64,000 bases of DNA from assembly GCF_018449525.1 (NCBI RefSeq), contig NZ_JAAVUS010000002.1, positions 62,001 to 126,000 of the forward strand, written 5' to 3'. The notes under the pieces were generated by a model. The model was not told the DNA's origin and did no database searches. It was given only the letters and a program-made list of their open reading frames with translations. Shown here piece by piece: positions 62,853-64,000 of the stretch (position 1 is its first letter; every line of letters starts with the position of its first letter). The stretch is from Bradyrhizobium sp. dw_78. GTDB lineage: Bacteria; Pseudomonadota; Alphaproteobacteria; Rhizobiales; Xanthobacteraceae. Position numbers and translations under genes: made by a program.

Positions 62853-64000
62853 CACGCCGCCCCCGCCATAAGGGATGCCGGCTTGCCCGCCAGATGGGCG
62901 GCGAATGCGCCGGCGAGAATACGCTGTTCGTCAAACTCCTCCTGGGACACTTCGTCCAGGATGCGTCCACCCGACATGACATAGATCCGGTGACAGACAT
63001 TCATCAGTTCAGACAGTTCGGAGGAAACCAGAATGACGGCCGCACCTTCCGAAGCCAGGCGATGAATGAGGCGATACACTTCCGCTTTCGCGCCGACATC
63101 GATGCCCCGCGTCGGCTCATCGAAGATGAGGACGTCCGCGCCGGTCAGAACCCATTTTCCGATCACCAGCTTTTGCTGGTTGCCGCCCGAAGCCGTACCG
63201 GCAAGCGCGTCGAGCTGCCCCCGGAATTGCAACGGCCCGGCGATATCCTGCGCGTTCCGGCGCACGGCTTTCCAGGAGACGATCCCCGCGGTGCAGGATT
63301 TCCCGAGCGAGGCCATCACGACGTTTTCTGCTCCCGACATCGAAAGAACGAGGCCATGGTCCTTCCGGTCCTCGGGCAGATAGGCGATGCCGGATGCGAT
63401 GGCGTCGCGCGGCCGGCGGATATCGACAGGCTGGCCCTTCTTTCGGATGACGCCAGAGTCCGGCGCGTCGGCGCCGAAAATGGCGCGCATTACTTCGGTC
63501 CGGCCAGCGCCGACCAGTCCGGCAAAGCCGACCACCTCGCCGGCCCTGACGTTGAAGCTGATGTCCTCGAACACGCCGCGCCGCGTCAGATTGGATACGC
63601 TGAAGGCGACCTCTCCCACCTTCGCGTTGCGCGGCGGAAACAGCTCGGCCAGCGGCCGGCCGACCATCAGACCGATCAATTCGCCGGTCCCGGCAATCGC
63701 ACCGATATCGAGGGTGGCGATCCGCTCGCCTCCTCTCAGCACGGTGACGCGATTTGCGATCTCCATCACCTCGTCAAGGCGGTGCGAGACATAAAGGATC
63801 GACGTTCCCTCGGATCTCAGCCGGACGATGAGCTGGCGAAGGGCGGTCGCCTCTTTTTCCGAAAGCGCCGCAGTCGGCTCGTCCATGACGATGACCGGTG
63901 CGCGCAACGCCAACGCACGGGCGATCTCGACCAATTGCTTCTGCGCGGTCGACAGGCTTCCCGCCTGCTGCGAGGGCCGGATATTGAGTCCGGCTCCCAA
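62852..64000 (-). CDS. sugar-type ABC transporter ATP-binding protein (5' end outside window)
   Basis: 382 residues visible; the N-terminus lies past base 64000. The first ATPase half is seen from LSTAQKQLVEIARAL with VIVMDEPTAALSEKEA; the second half has GFAGLVGAGRTEVMRAIFG in place of a full Walker A, ASGGNQQKLVIGKWV and LIFDEPTRGIDVGAKAEVYRLI. RbsA/XylG type with two ATPase domains. Confidence 0.92.
   Translation of the reverse strand: MGAGLNIRPSQQAGSLSTAQKQLVEIARALALRAPVIVMDEPTAALSEKEATALRQLIVRLRSEGTSILYVSHRLDEVMEIANRVTVLRGGERIATLDIGAIAGTGELIGLMVGRPLAELFPPRNAKVGEVAFSVSNLTRRGVFEDISFNVRAGEVVGFAGLVGAGRTEVMRAIFGADAPDSGVIRKKGQPVDIRRPRDAIASGIAYLPEDRKDHGLVLSMSGAENVVMASLGKSCTAGIVSWKAVRRNAQDIAGPLQFRGQLDALAGTASGGNQQKLVIGKWVLTGADVLIFDEPTRGIDVGAKAEVYRLIHRLASEGAAVILVSSELSELMNVCHRIYVMSGGRILDEVSQEEFDEQRILAGAFAAHLAGKPASLMAGAA

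Overview
The window is about 64 kb of GC-rich alphaproteobacterial chromosome, most likely from a free-living or photosynthetic type Bradyrhizobium, or a close relative such as Rhodopseudomonas. Support for this comes from the fixR-nifA pair, NifA with the oxygen-sensing cysteine linker, fixABCX, an in-cluster nifV, NifE with a cysteine-rich C-terminal extension, and a perfect FixK/FNR box. Nearly everything between about 3.9 kb and 58.5 kb is one nitrogen-fixation island. The flanks are ordinary metabolic genes. No insertion sequence, tRNA, rRNA or CRISPR array was recognised.

Layout. (1) 1-3.8 kb: the end of an enoyl-CoA hydratase gene, an MFS transporter and two secreted paralogues. (2) 3.9-9.7 kb: molybdate uptake (modD, modABC, a DUF2478 gene) and a peroxiredoxin/AhpD-type pair whose peroxiredoxin 5' end looks broken. 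(3) 9.8-18.7 kb on the minus strand: fixABCX (electron transfer to nitrogenase), nifV-cysE-nifW, and nifH-nifQ-irr-like. (4) 19.2-24.6 kb: a pseudo-receiver gene with nifO, a bolA-grx-ferredoxin operon, a Mo-hydroxylase accessory-like gene and several small genes. (5) 24.7-27.1 kb: truncated globin, a small Rieske protein and small unknowns. (6) 27.3-33.8 kb: a 12-gene nifB operon holding ferredoxins, an IscA-like protein, nifZ copies, a 4Fe-4S LRV protein and an odd DegT-fold protein. (7) 34.1-37.1 kb: iscA-nfu-nifS-nifT plus a SIR2-like gene. (8) 37.4-40.7 kb: unknown nif-associated genes, a second Rieske protein and a rhodanese. (9) 40.8-48.5 kb: nifDKENX, DUF269, DUF683, fdxB. (10) 48.8-55.5 kb: a second pseudo-receiver with sufE, then fdxN-sufBCDS and a nifZ-like gene. 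(11) 55.6-58.4 kb: nifA and fixR. (12) 58.8-64 kb: unrelated flank (XRE-cupin regulator, DUF1989 protein, sugar ABC transporter).

How it works together. modABC and NifQ supply Mo. NifB, NifEN, NifV and NifX build FeMo-co. Fe-S clusters appear to come from NifS, Nfu, IscA and a complete SUF set rather than from a full-length NifU, which is absent. FixABCX and several ferredoxins feed electrons to NifH. NifA with sigma-54 probably controls most units: TGT-N10-ACA sites lie upstream of -24/-12 elements (GG-N10-GC) at many intergenic regions, several of them between divergent operons.

The most unusual content is a group of proteins that keep a known fold but seem to have lost its key residue. 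These are two receiver domains without the phospho-acceptor Asp (divergent from nifH and nifDK), a DegT aminotransferase-fold protein with Ser at the PLP-lysine position, a dienelactone-hydrolase-fold protein with Gly at the nucleophile position, and a SIR2-like protein with an altered motif. All are inside the nif island. Promoter and operator calls were made by reading the sequence and have not been tested experimentally.
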